64,000 nt of DNA from Cryobacterium aureum (GTDB lineage: Bacteria; Actinomycetota; Actinomycetes; Actinomycetales; Microbacteriaceae), in NCBI RefSeq assembly GCF_002954245.1, contig NZ_PPTG01000005.1, positions 1 to 64,000 of the forward strand. The letters are read 5' to 3'. Below are positions 1-8,834 of this stretch, piece after piece. How positions within the stretch are numbered: the first letter of the stretch is position 1; every line of letters begins with the position of its first letter. The notes under the pieces were generated by a model. It was not told the origin of the DNA, ran no database searches, and saw only the letters and a list, made by a program, of their open reading frames with translations. Both the position numbers and the translations under genes were made by a program.

Positions 1-94
1 CGCCTCGGGTCGGGCGGGTCGGGCCGGCGCCTCGGGTCGGGCGGGTCGGGCCGGCGGCTCGGGTCGGGCGGGTCGGGCCGGCGGCTCGGGTCAG
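1..94. repeat. 27-bp GC-rich tandem repeat at the window edge
   Basis: Three full units of 27 bp (1-27, 28-54, 55-81) and a partial fourth unit, built from CTCGGGTCGGGCGGGTCGG. Units differ by a single base near their start. The array runs up to the stop codon of the ROK gene (93-91) and may continue left of the window. It is a minisatellite; I see no coding sense in it. Confidence 0.9.
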
Positions 95-1251
95 CTGATG
101 CCGAGCTGGCTGGCCAGGACCTGCGCGGCAACGCCGCGCAGGACGCCGTCGTCGCCGAGGTCACTGTGGCGCACGGTGACCTGGGCGCCATCGATCGCCA
201 TTGTGCGGGCGGCGATGGTCTGCGCGGTCACCGTGAGCACCCGGTCGGTGAGCACGTCGTGGGGGCCGCTCAACACGATCTCGCTCACGTTGAGCATGCC
301 AACGACCGGTGCCAGGGCGATGCCCAGGCGAACCCCGGCGGCTTCCCGAACGGCGTTCGTCACCTCGTCGCTCCCGGCCCGATGCAGCTGGCCACGGATG
401 GCCGGGACCGACAGCCAGGTTTCCAGGCATCCGGTCTTGCCGCACGTGCAGAGCGCCCCGCCGTCGGTGCCCACCACGACATGACCGATCTCGCCGGCCG
501 CGAACCGGCTGCCGCGCACGAGCTGTCCGTTGACGATGACGCCGGCGCCGAGGCCGCGGCCCACCCGCACGACGATGACGTCGGCGGCGGCGTCGCCCCA
601 CGCCCGTTCGGCGATTGCGGCAGCGTCAGCGTCGTTCATGACCACGGCGACCGCCCCGAACCGGCGCGACACCGTGTCCGCGAGGTCTTCATTGGTCCAG
701 CCGAGGTTGGTGGCTTGCAGCACCACGCCGCGCTCGTTGATAATGCCGGGCGAACCGATGCCGATGCCGAGCAGCGGCGAGGGACTGCGCTCGGCCAGTT
801 CGGCGATGAGGTCGAGCACGGCGTCGACGGCCACATGGCCGCGGGCATCCGGCGACCGGGTCTCGGCGCGGCGAAGAACTTCTCCGTTGAGGTCAAGCAG
901 GGCGCCGCGAAACAGCGCGGGCTGGCTCAGGTCAATGCCAATGATGGTGAACGCTGCCACGTTGATGTCGAGCACTGTGGCCGGCTTACCTGGCCGGGCA
1001 TCCTCTCGCCGGCCCAGCTCCCGCACGAGCGTGTCGTCGATGAGCTCGCCGATGAGATCCGACACGGTCACCCGGGTGAGCCCGGTGGCCCGAGCGATAT
1101 CGGCCCGGCTCAATTGGGCGCCGCGATAGAGGGTTTGCAGCACGAGCGCACGATTGTGGCGGCGGGTATGCTCGGGCAGGAGTTTCTTGCCCGCGACCGG
1201 CCCCATCAGGGGTGTCACGGTGCGGCTTCGGGCGGGCACCGGGGAATCCAT
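91..1251 (-). CDS. ROK family transcriptional regulator
   Basis: 386 aa. An N-terminal winged helix-turn-helix (about residues 33-80, with LSRADIARATGLTRVTVS) is followed by a ROK sugar-kinase-like domain. The ROK marks are visible: ND at 207-208, GEIGH at 253-257 and the zinc cysteine cluster CTCGKTGC at 268-275. ROK proteins with an N-terminal HTH are normally sugar-responsive repressors (NagC/Mlc/XylR type) rather than kinases, although the catalytic Asp position is kept here. A GTTAG-N5-CTAAC inverted repeat 42 bp upstream is a plausible own operator. It is next to, but separated by about 340 bp from, the RidA gene. The effector is unknown; a sugar or amino sugar is likely from the context. 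Confidence 0.9.
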   Translation of the reverse strand: MDSPVPARSRTVTPLMGPVAGKKLLPEHTRRHNRALVLQTLYRGAQLSRADIARATGLTRVTVSDLIGELIDDTLVRELGRREDARPGKPATVLDINVAAFTIIGIDLSQPALFRGALLDLNGEVLRRAETRSPDARGHVAVDAVLDLIAELAERSPSPLLGIGIGSPGIINERGVVLQATNLGWTNEDLADTVSRRFGAVAVVMNDADAAAIAERAWGDAAADVIVVRVGRGLGAGVIVNGQLVRGSRFAAGEIGHVVVGTDGGALCTCGKTGCLETWLSVPAIRGQLHRAGSDEVTNAVREAAGVRLGIALAPVVGMLNVSEIVLSGPHDVLTDRVLTVTAQTIAARTMAIDGAQVTVRHSDLGDDGVLRGVAAQVLASQLGIS

Positions 1252-1292
1252 CTGGCCAATCCTGGGGCATGGGGAACAGCGGAATGAGTTTT

Positions 1293-1307
1293 GTTAGGTC
1301 AACTAAC
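1293..1307. promoter_or_regulatory. Inverted repeat GTTAG-N5-CTAAC, candidate ROK operator
   Basis: Perfect 5-bp arms GTTAG/CTAAC with spacer GTCAA, extended imperfectly outwards by TT/AA. It lies in the upstream region of the ROK gene (start 1251). ROK repressors often autoregulate through AT-rich inverted repeats. The assignment is inference. Confidence 0.45.
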
Positions 1308-1431
1308 GAAACCTTACCGTGTGCTCCACCGTGCACGCCAGAGCATGCTCCTGGCCAACGCGGGCCAACACGTCGCGCTCGCGGGTCAGCGGGCACGGCA
1401 CGGCGCTTAGGGCCGGAGGCGGCTGCCGCGT

Positions 1432-1512
1432 ACGTTATGCCGGTAAATTTCGCGACACGCCGAGCCGGGTGCGCAAATAGCCCAGCGTGTCGGAATTTTA
1501 CCGGCATAACGT
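1432..1512. repeat. F1 palindromic element, copy A
   Basis: 81 bp. The left arm starts ACGTTATGCCGGTAAATT and continues to GACACGCCG. The right arm is its near-perfect reverse complement, ending TTACCGGCATAACGT. About 20 bp of variable loop separates arms of about 30 bp. Four further copies occur at 20975, 22341, 58110 and 59211. It lies between the ROK promoter and the 3' end of ridA. With the array at 1513-1585 it fills most of the 338-bp gap at 1252-1589; I see no gene there. Confidence 0.9.
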
Positions 1513-1585
1513 GCAGCCGGGCGGGCAGCCGGGCGGGCAGCCGGGCGGGCGGCGGGCGGGTAGCCGGGCGTGCGGCGGGCGGGTC
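1513..1585. repeat. 12-bp GC-rich tandem repeat
   Basis: Three exact GCAGCCGGGCGG units (1513-1548) followed by degenerate units of the same G/C pattern up to about 1585. It starts right after F1 copy A and ends 5 bp before the stop codon of ridA. Confidence 0.8.
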
Positions 1586-1589
1586 GCGC

Positions 1590-1976
1590 CTACTCGCCGG
1601 CGGGCAACACCGCTACGACGTCGATCTCGACCAGGATGTTGGCCAGCTGGGAGCCGACCGTGGTGCGCACCGGGAACGGCGCGGAGAAGAACTCCTTGTA
1701 GGCCTCGTTGAACTCGGCGAAGTCCTCGTTGAGGTTCTGCAGGTGCGCGGTGACCTTGACGGAGTCGTCGAGGGTGAGCCCGCGCTCGGCGAGCACAGCG
1801 GAGATGTTGCGCAGCACCTGTCGGGTCTGCTCGCCGACCGTGGCTGCCTTCTCACCGGTCTCGGGGTTCTGCGGGCCAAAACCGGCACTGTAGAAGAACC
1901 CGTTGGCTACGATTCCCTGGCTGTAGGGGCCGGCCGGCTGCGGAGCGTTGGCGGTTCTGATGGCGATTTTCGTCAT
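1590..1976 (-). CDS. ridA: RidA family reactive-intermediate deaminase
   Basis: 128 aa from ATG at 1976, chosen because AAAGGA sits 6 bp upstream. RidA proteins hydrolyse enamine/imine intermediates such as 2-aminoacrylate released by PLP-dependent dehydratases. The family core is present: the arginine in FPVRTTVGSQLA, the IDVVAVLP ending, and FFYSAGFGPQNPETGE near the N-terminus. It follows the IclR gene by 52 bp on the same strand, so it is likely the last gene of the transporter/deacylase operon. A PLP dehydratase-type enzyme is encoded in the same region (8835-10157), which gives RidA a natural partner. Confidence 0.92.
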   Translation of the reverse strand: MTKIAIRTANAPQPAGPYSQGIVANGFFYSAGFGPQNPETGEKAATVGEQTRQVLRNISAVLAERGLTLDDSVKVTAHLQNLNEDFAEFNEAYKEFFSAPFPVRTTVGSQLANILVEIDVVAVLPAGE

Positions 1977-2028
1977 GGTGTTCCTTTCGTGGTGGGCGCG
2001 CGCCACGAAAGCAGCGCGACACCCGTGA

Positions 2029-2760
2029 TCATCCGAGCTCGCGAGAAATGAGCTCGGCAGTCTGTTGCATCAAGGGCAGGTGAGTTTTGAGTTGGGGCAG
2101 GTTCTGAACCATGCGGATAGCGGTCACCGACAAGGCGCCGACGACACCCATCGACGAGTGGATGGGGACGGCAACGCAGTTGACGAAGTCCTCAAATTCC
2201 CGGTCGTCGGCGGCCCAGCGTTGCTTCTTGATGATCTCAAGCTCGCGGTCGAGCGCGTCCCGGGAGGTGATGGTGTGCTCGGTGAATTTCTCCCAGGTCG
2301 ACCCGGCCAGTACCGCGTTGCGGCCTCCTTCGTCAAGATCGGCCAGGATGGCCTTGCCCACGCCGCTGCAATACGGCAGCACGGCTTTGCCGATGCGGGA
2401 GTACATGCGCACACCGTTGGGGTCTTCGACCTTGTCGACGTAGACGATGCTGCTCTCCATGAGCGCGGCGAGGTGCACGGTATTGCCGACCACCTTGTGC
2501 AGGCGGCGGATATGGTCGTGCGCGGCTTCTCTCAGGTCGAGGTTGTCGAAGGCCAGTTTGGAGAGCGAGATGAGGTGCAGGCCCAGGGTGTACTGGCCCG
2601 ACTTGCGCCGGTGCACGTAGCCCACCTCTTCGAGGGATTGCAGCTCACGGAACATGGTGGAGCGGTGCAGATCGAACATTAGAGATAGTTCCACGACCGT
2701 CTTCGGCCCCTCCGCGATGGAGTCGATGATGAGCGCGGCGCGACGAACGCTTTTCGACAT
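2029..2760 (-). CDS. IclR family transcriptional regulator
   Basis: 243 aa. An N-terminal winged HTH (about 1-62; TVVELSLMFDLHRSTMFRELQSLEEVGYV) is followed by the IclR effector-binding domain (about 70-243, with GVGKAILADL and CVAVPIHSSMGVVGALSVTA). It lies between the D-aminoacylase gene (55 bp upstream) and ridA. A TGCAAATACTGCAA element precedes it; similar elements precede the binding-protein gene and lie between the PLP gene and kdgK. It is therefore the best candidate for the local regulator of this catabolic set. The effector is not visible from sequence. Confidence 0.9.
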   Translation of the reverse strand: MSKSVRRAALIIDSIAEGPKTVVELSLMFDLHRSTMFRELQSLEEVGYVHRRKSGQYTLGLHLISLSKLAFDNLDLREAAHDHIRRLHKVVGNTVHLAALMESSIVYVDKVEDPNGVRMYSRIGKAVLPYCSGVGKAILADLDEGGRNAVLAGSTWEKFTEHTITSRDALDRELEIIKKQRWAADDREFEDFVNCVAVPIHSSMGVVGALSVTAIRMVQNLPQLKTHLPLMQQTAELISRELG

Positions 2761-2790
2761 GGGACTACTTTCTGGTTAGAGGCCTGGCTG

Positions 2791-2805
2791 ATGCAAATAC
2801 TGCAA
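2791..2805. promoter_or_regulatory. TTGCAA-type operator-like site upstream of the IclR gene
   Basis: ATGCAAATACTGCAA resembles the reverse complement of TTGCAATATTTGCAA at 10207-10221, differing at two positions. It lies 31-45 bp upstream of the IclR start and just before the stop region of nothing else, in the 55-bp gap after the D-aminoacylase gene. IclR autoregulation is the likely role (inference). Confidence 0.45.
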
Positions 2806-2815
2806 CACTGCGACG

Positions 2816-4393
2816 TTATCGCCCTATCGGGACCCGTCGTAATCCCTGACCGGCCAATTCGGCGGTGAGCTGGCCGGCGACGAGAACCGGCCGGCCGGCG
2901 ACGAAGACATCGTCGATGCCGGTGGCCAGCGCGACCGGGGCCTCATAGGTGGACTGGTCGGCCACCGCGGCGGCGTCGACGACGATGACGTCGGCGATCT
3001 GCCCGGTCGCCAACCGCCCGCGCGCACCGAGTTCGAAGGTGTCGACCGGCCGGGTGGCGAGGTGCGCCACGGCCGCCGGCCAGGTGTAAAAGCCGTGTTC
3101 GCGCACGAATTCGCGCAGGTAGCGAGCGAAGGTTCCATGGGCCCGCGGGTGCGGGTGCGCCCCCACGAAGATGCCGTCCGACCCGCCGATGTGCAGCTCG
3201 TGCGAGAGGATGCGACCCAGCTCCTCGACCGGGCGAGCGTAGCGCACCGCCATGATGGCGTTCACTTCGAGCCGCGAGGCCAGCAACACATCGAGCGCGA
3301 AGTCGATCACGTCGACCTCGGCCCTCGCGGCTCCCTCGGCGATCGTGAGGCCGTGCGCCCAGGCGTATTCGGGCGCACGGATGTGGCCGAGGGTGATCAT
3401 GGTAGGCCAGGCCGGCCCGAGGCTCGGCTTCTGGTCGATTTGCGGGAACCACTCCCGGCGGAGTGCTTCTCTCGCTTCGGGGCGGGCCAACTCGAGCAGA
3501 ATCTCCTGCAGCGGGCGAATCGCCAATTCCGGCGGCAGCAGCGGCATGGCCAGCAGCGTGCATCCGCGGGTATAGGGGTAGGCGTCAAAAGTGGTGTCGA
3601 TGTCTGCGCCCCGCAACCGGTCCAGCAGGGGAAGAAGCGTGTCGGCTTCGGCGTGAAAGTGCGAGATGTGGGTGCGCACCCCCGAGTGCCGGCTGATCGC
3701 GGCGATCTCATCGACTCCGGCGGCCGAGTTGGCCTCGTAGCCGCCGCGCATGTGGGTGACGTAGACCGCGCCGATGGCCGCGACCGGCTCGCACAGTGCG
3801 GCCAGTTCGGCGGTGTCCGAATAGAGTCCGGGCACGTAGTCAAGCCCGCTCGACAGGCCGACGGCGCCGTCACGCAGCCCCTCGGTGACGAGGTCGCGCA
3901 TGCGGGCCAGCTGCTCGGGGGTGGCGGGTTCGGTGCTGCGTGCCATAACTTCGTGGCGCACTGTTCCTGCCGGCACGAGGTAGGCCACGTTGAGCCTGGT
4001 GGTGTGATCGTAGGTGGCGAGCAGGTGGGCAACGCTCGACCCTCTATAGGTCGGATGCTCGCCGTTGATCGCGGCAAAATACTCCGACGCGTAGGCCCCG
4101 TCGCCGGGCGCGTAGGAGACGCCGTCCTGGCCAGCGATGATGGTCGTCACCCCCTGGCGCAGCAGCGCGAGTTGCACCGCGGGGTCGAAGACCTTGCCGT
4201 CGCCGTGCGAGTGCGCATCGATGAAACCGGGAAGCACCAGTCGGCCGGCACAGTCCACATCGACGTCCCCGGCCTCGGCCGGGATCTCGCCAACGGCCTC
4301 AATGCGGTCGCCACGCATCGCGAGGTCGCCGCGGTACGGCTCCCCCGCGCTGCCGTCGACGATCACGCCGTTACGCAGGACCAGGCGGGTCAT
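2816..4393 (-). CDS. D-aminoacylase-family amidohydrolase (N-acyl-D-amino acid deacylase-like)
   Basis: 525 aa from ATG at 4393; the upstream ABC gene ends TGACATG, so translation is probably coupled. This metal-dependent amidohydrolase family removes acyl groups from N-acyl-D-amino acids in the cytoplasm. Visible elements: FIDAHSHGD (H61, H63), THMRGG (H214), THISHFH (242-247), GGSDG (D406) and HPRAHGTFAR. The segment that normally reads GNCG in D-aminoacylases, carrying the Cys metal ligand, reads GQDG here (D90). No signal peptide. Its operon has a carbohydrate-type importer, and KDG kinase/aldolase genes lie nearby, which suggests an N-acyl amino sugar acid rather than a plain N-acyl amino acid. 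The substrate is inference. Confidence 0.88.
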   Translation of the reverse strand: MTRLVLRNGVIVDGSAGEPYRGDLAMRGDRIEAVGEIPAEAGDVDVDCAGRLVLPGFIDAHSHGDGKVFDPAVQLALLRQGVTTIIAGQDGVSYAPGDGAYASEYFAAINGEHPTYRGSSVAHLLATYDHTTRLNVAYLVPAGTVRHEVMARSTEPATPEQLARMRDLVTEGLRDGAVGLSSGLDYVPGLYSDTAELAALCEPVAAIGAVYVTHMRGGYEANSAAGVDEIAAISRHSGVRTHISHFHAEADTLLPLLDRLRGADIDTTFDAYPYTRGCTLLAMPLLPPELAIRPLQEILLELARPEAREALRREWFPQIDQKPSLGPAWPTMITLGHIRAPEYAWAHGLTIAEGAARAEVDVIDFALDVLLASRLEVNAIMAVRYARPVEELGRILSHELHIGGSDGIFVGAHPHPRAHGTFARYLREFVREHGFYTWPAAVAHLATRPVDTFELGARGRLATGQIADVIVVDAAAVADQSTYEAPVALATGIDDVFVAGRPVLVAGQLTAELAGQGLRRVPIGR

Positions 4394-4394
4394 G

Positions 4395-5576
<1,182 letters not shown>

Positions 5577-5581
5577 CGGGG

Positions 5582-6418
5582 TCAGCCTTTCACAGAGCCG
5601 GCGGTGAGACCGGCGACGATCTTGCGTTGCATGAGGAGGAAGAAAATGGCCGCGGGAATCGTGAAGACGATCGCCCCGCTGAAGACCATGTCGAGCGGTG
5701 TGGTGAATTCACCGATGAAAGAGGCCAGTCCGGTGGAGGCGACCCAGTTCGACGTGTCGTGAATGAACGTGGTCGCGAAGAGGTACTCGTTCCAGCCGTC
5801 GAAGAAGGTGATGACGGCTGCCGCCGCGAGGGACGGCGCGATCAACGGGATGAACATGACCTGCAGAATCGTGAGGGCGTTGCAGCCGTCGACCCGCGCG
5901 GATTCCTCGATCTCGTAGGGCACGGTGTCCATCGCCGATTTCAGCAGGAACACCGCGACCGGCATGGCGAAGGCCGTGTTCACGAGCACGAGACCGTAGA
6001 GCTCGTTGAGCAGCCCGAGGGTCATGAACATGGAATAGAGGGGAACGATGAGCAGGGCTTCGGGCAGCATCTGGGTGGCAAAGAAACCGAAGGTCATCAG
6101 GCCCTTGCCGACGAACTTGTACCGGGACAGCGCGTAGGCGGCCAGGCAGGCCAGCAGCAGGCTCAACAGCGTCGTTCCCCCGGCCACCAGGGCGGAGTTG
6201 CCGAGCCACCGGAGGAAGGGCGAGTCACTCACCAGCACCTGGAAGATGTTCAGCGTGCGACTGAAGTCGGGGATGATCCGCTGGTTGTTGGAGTAGAGAT
6301 CATCGACCGGCGTCATGGCCGTGTTGATCATCCAGAACACGGGGAAGCCCGCGAGGATGACGAGCACGAGGGCGAGCAGCGTGCGCACCCCGATGCTGAG
6401 ATTGCGCCTGCCGATCAT
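5582..6418 (-). CDS. Carbohydrate ABC transporter permease (MalG/UgpE type)
   Basis: 278 aa with about six membrane segments. The EAA loop that contacts the ATPase is visible (EIEESARVDGCNALTILQVMFIPLIAPS), and the C-terminus RKIVAGLTAGSVKG is typical of the MalG side. Its ATG overlaps the stop of the first permease gene by 4 bp (ATGA). It forms the inner-membrane channel with the next gene. Confidence 0.93.
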   Translation of the reverse strand: MIGRRNLSIGVRTLLALVLVILAGFPVFWMINTAMTPVDDLYSNNQRIIPDFSRTLNIFQVLVSDSPFLRWLGNSALVAGGTTLLSLLLACLAAYALSRYKFVGKGLMTFGFFATQMLPEALLIVPLYSMFMTLGLLNELYGLVLVNTAFAMPVAVFLLKSAMDTVPYEIEESARVDGCNALTILQVMFIPLIAPSLAAAAVITFFDGWNEYLFATTFIHDTSNWVASTGLASFIGEFTTPLDMVFSGAIVFTIPAAIFFLLMQRKIVAGLTAGSVKG

Positions 6419-7338
6419 GATTCGACCCCGTTCGCTTTGGTCGCGCGTTGTTCGACGAAGAAGTAGACGACGGTGACGATGAGCGAGAGCAGCAGCCCCA
6501 GCACGCCGGCAGCCGCGGCCAGTCCCAGGTTTCCATTGTTGAAGGCCTGGCGGTACACGTTGATGACGATCGTCGTCGTCGCGTCGACCGGGCCTCCTCC
6601 GGTGAGCAGCCAGATGATCTCAAAGCGACGGAACGACCAGATCGTCATGAGCAGGGCGACGACGCGCATGGTGGGCGCAATCTGCGGCAGGACGATCTGT
6701 TTGAAGGTGGTGAAGGCATCCGCCCCGTCGACTCGGGTGGCTTCGTAGAGTTCCTCGGGAACGGATTGCAAGGCAGCCAGCACGATGAGCATGACGAAGG
6801 GCGCGAGCTTCCAGACCGTGGCGATGACCACGGCGAGCATGCCGTAATTGGGGTCGATGAGCCAGCCCACCTGGCCAAGCCCGAGCCCCTGAGTGACGTC
6901 GCCGGCGATGCCGTTGGTGTCGTTGTAGATCCAGCGAAAGACGAGCGCGAGGGCAACGGTCGGCACAGCCCAGGGCAGCACCATGATGGTGCGAGCGATC
7001 GCGCGGCCGGGCAGAAACCCGTTGATGACGAGCGCCGAGGCCGTGCCGAGAACGAGGCAGCCAATCACGGTCGCCGCCGTGTAGATGAGTGTCGTGTAGA
7101 CGCTCTTCATGAAGGCACCGCTGGTGATGAGAGCGGTGTAGTTGTCGACGCCCACGTATGAACCGGCCGAGGGGTTGAGCAGTTTGCTGTTGGTGAAGCT
7201 GAGGTTCACCCCGGTCAGCAGCGGGAACGCCGTGAAGAAGAGCAGGTAGAGCACGGCGAGGCCGATGAAGATGTAGGGCGCCGAGCGTACGCGTTTCTTC
7301 GTACGAGCGGGCCGCGTCTGGGGAATTGCGGAGACCAT
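6415..7338 (-). CDS. Carbohydrate ABC transporter permease (MalF/UgpA type)
   Basis: 307 aa with about six membrane segments and an EAA loop (ELYEATRVDGADAFTTFKQIVLPQIAP). A GAGG ribosome binding site lies 6 bp before the ATG. It is separated from the binding-protein gene by an 86-bp gap with a strong hairpin, a common arrangement when the binding protein is made in excess over the membrane subunits. Confidence 0.93.
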   Translation of the reverse strand: MVSAIPQTRPARTKKRVRSAPYIFIGLAVLYLLFFTAFPLLTGVNLSFTNSKLLNPSAGSYVGVDNYTALITSGAFMKSVYTTLIYTAATVIGCLVLGTASALVINGFLPGRAIARTIMVLPWAVPTVALALVFRWIYNDTNGIAGDVTQGLGLGQVGWLIDPNYGMLAVVIATVWKLAPFVMLIVLAALQSVPEELYEATRVDGADAFTTFKQIVLPQIAPTMRVVALLMTIWSFRRFEIIWLLTGGGPVDATTTIVINVYRQAFNNGNLGLAAAAGVLGLLLSLIVTVVYFFVEQRATKANGVES

Positions 7339-7369
7339 GCGAATCCTCGAAAGTCGGGCGGAAGGTGAC

Positions 7370-7412
7370 CCTGCTCGGGTGCGGCGGCTAGTGACCGCCG
7401 CACCCGAGCAGG
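7370..7412. promoter_or_regulatory. Intercistronic hairpin between binding-protein and permease genes
   Basis: A perfect 18-bp stem: CCTGCTCGGGTGCGGCGG (7370-7387), a 7-nt loop and the exact complement (7395-7412). There is no T tract in the direction of the operon. Such hairpins after binding-protein genes usually protect the upstream mRNA or partly terminate transcription, raising the binding protein to permease ratio. The role is inference; the structure is certain. Confidence 0.8.
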
Positions 7413-7424
7413 CTGTGGCTGGTG

Positions 7425-8681
7425 CTACTGAGTGAGGGCTTCAGCCTGTTTCTGAGCTTCGGCGAGGGCTTCCTCAGCGGAGACACCCTCGGTGAGCACG
7501 CGTTCGATCTGCGTGAGCACGATCGTGCGGATGGCAGAGGTGTCAGCCTCGAATCCGGCGATGATGACGCTGCTGGCGTCGTTGACCTGCTCGTGGAACG
7601 CGGCGACCCAGGGGTTGGCGTTCAGCAGTTCGTCGGACGCGTCAATCTCGGTGGCGATGGCCGACGGGAAGAGCGTATCGGCGAGGCTTTGCTGGGCGTC
7701 GTCGGTGAGCATCCACTTGATGAAGTCTTTGGCCGCTTCCTTGTTCTTGGAGTTGGCGTTGACACCGATGGAGAAGCCGGCGTAGGCCGAACCGCCCTCG
7801 GGGAAGGGCAGAACGGCGGAGCCGATCTTGTCGGCCGGAACCGCGTCGCCGACGAGGGTCATGACGGCCGAGGAGTTGTCGATGGCCATTCCCAGTTCGC
7901 CGGCTGCGAAAGCCGAGCGGTAGGTGGAGGCGTCCTGGCCCTTACCGAAGCCCGGGGAGTCGTAGACCGACTTGAAGGCCTCGACGGCTTCGATGTTCTC
8001 GTCGGAGTCGATGGTGAGGTTCTCACCGTCTGACCACTCGCCGCCGTAGCCGAATTCCCAGTTGGACTGGTCGGTCCACCACGGAGTTTCTTCGTTCATC
8101 TGGTGGCGAACCGAGAAGCCGGTCTTGCCGGTGGTTTCGGTGATCGTGGCCGCAGCGGTGATCAGTTCGTCGACGGTGGTGGGCGCTTCGACGCCCGCAG
8201 CGGCGAGGATGTCGGTGTTCCAGAACAGAGAGTAGGGAACGACCTCCCAGACCAGGCCGAGCTGGTTGCCGTCGACGACGTAGTTGTCGTTGATGTTGCG
8301 CAATTCGGTTGCTTCGCTGACGACATCGTCGAGCGGCTCGAGCAGGCCGGCATCGGCAAGCTGGGGGAAGTAGGCGTCGGGGATGACGAACACGTCGGGG
8401 CCGGCGCCGGCGCCGAACTGCGTACTCAGGGTCTTTTCGTAGTCGGCGCGAGCGATCTCGACCTTTTCGAGCGTCACGTCGGGGTTCTCGGTCGTGTAGC
8501 CGTTGATCGTGTCGAACAGAGCGTCACCGCGGGTGGGCTCCAGAAACTGCCAGGTGGCCACGGATAGCGTGCCATCGGCTTCGGCTGTGTCGGCGGCTTC
8601 GTCGCCACCGCCCGCACAGCCCGAGAGTGCGAGTGCGGCGATCGCTATCACGGCGACCGGGACTGTCTTTAGAACTTTCAC
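7425..8681 (-). CDS. Extracellular solute-binding lipoprotein (family 1, carbohydrate type)
   Basis: 418 aa from GTG at 8681 with AGGAGG 4 bp upstream. The lipoprotein signal has a lipobox ending LALSGC (C22), followed by a flexible acidic stretch and the family 1 binding-protein fold (ATWQFLEPTRGDALFDTINGYTTENPDVTLEKVEI). It captures the substrate outside the cell for the following permeases. It is the first gene of the seven-gene minus-strand run down to ridA. The 153-bp upstream region carries TTGCAA-type sites. The family is mostly for sugars, an argument against a simple amino acid substrate. Confidence 0.93.
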   Translation of the reverse strand: MKVLKTVPVAVIAIAALALSGCAGGGDEAADTAEADGTLSVATWQFLEPTRGDALFDTINGYTTENPDVTLEKVEIARADYEKTLSTQFGAGAGPDVFVIPDAYFPQLADAGLLEPLDDVVSEATELRNINDNYVVDGNQLGLVWEVVPYSLFWNTDILAAAGVEAPTTVDELITAAATITETTGKTGFSVRHQMNEETPWWTDQSNWEFGYGGEWSDGENLTIDSDENIEAVEAFKSVYDSPGFGKGQDASTYRSAFAAGELGMAIDNSSAVMTLVGDAVPADKIGSAVLPFPEGGSAYAGFSIGVNANSKNKEAAKDFIKWMLTDDAQQSLADTLFPSAIATEIDASDELLNANPWVAAFHEQVNDASSVIIAGFEADTSAIRTIVLTQIERVLTEGVSAEEALAEAQKQAEALTQ

Positions 8682-8834
8682 GTTTCCTCCTAGTGCAATG
8701 GTGCCCGTGCATATGTTGCAACGCGTGTTGCAGATGCTGTGAATTCAGTATTGTTTAGCCCGGAGTCGGGCGGAAGAGCGGCATGTTGCGGGTTTGTAAC
8801 ATTTGCACGCCCGTGTGCGTATATTGCACACTTT
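8682..8834 (-). promoter_or_regulatory. Promoter/operator region of the ABC-deacylase operon
   Basis: 153 bp between the PLP-enzyme stop and the binding-protein start. It contains TTGCAA (8716-8721) and TTGCAG (8728-8733) at a 12-bp spacing within ATGTTGCAACGCGTGTTGCA, then GTTGCGGGTTTGTAAC (8785-8800), TTTGCAC (8802-8808) and ATTGCAC (8823-8829). The repeated TGCAA/TTGCA words match the elements at 2791 and 10207. Which promoter they control is inference. Confidence 0.45.

Noticed and set aside
91..1251. ROK protein as a sugar kinase (for example for MurNAc)
   Set aside because: The kinase-like residues are kept, but an N-terminal winged HTH is present and the gene is alone with an operator-like repeat, so regulator is the better call.
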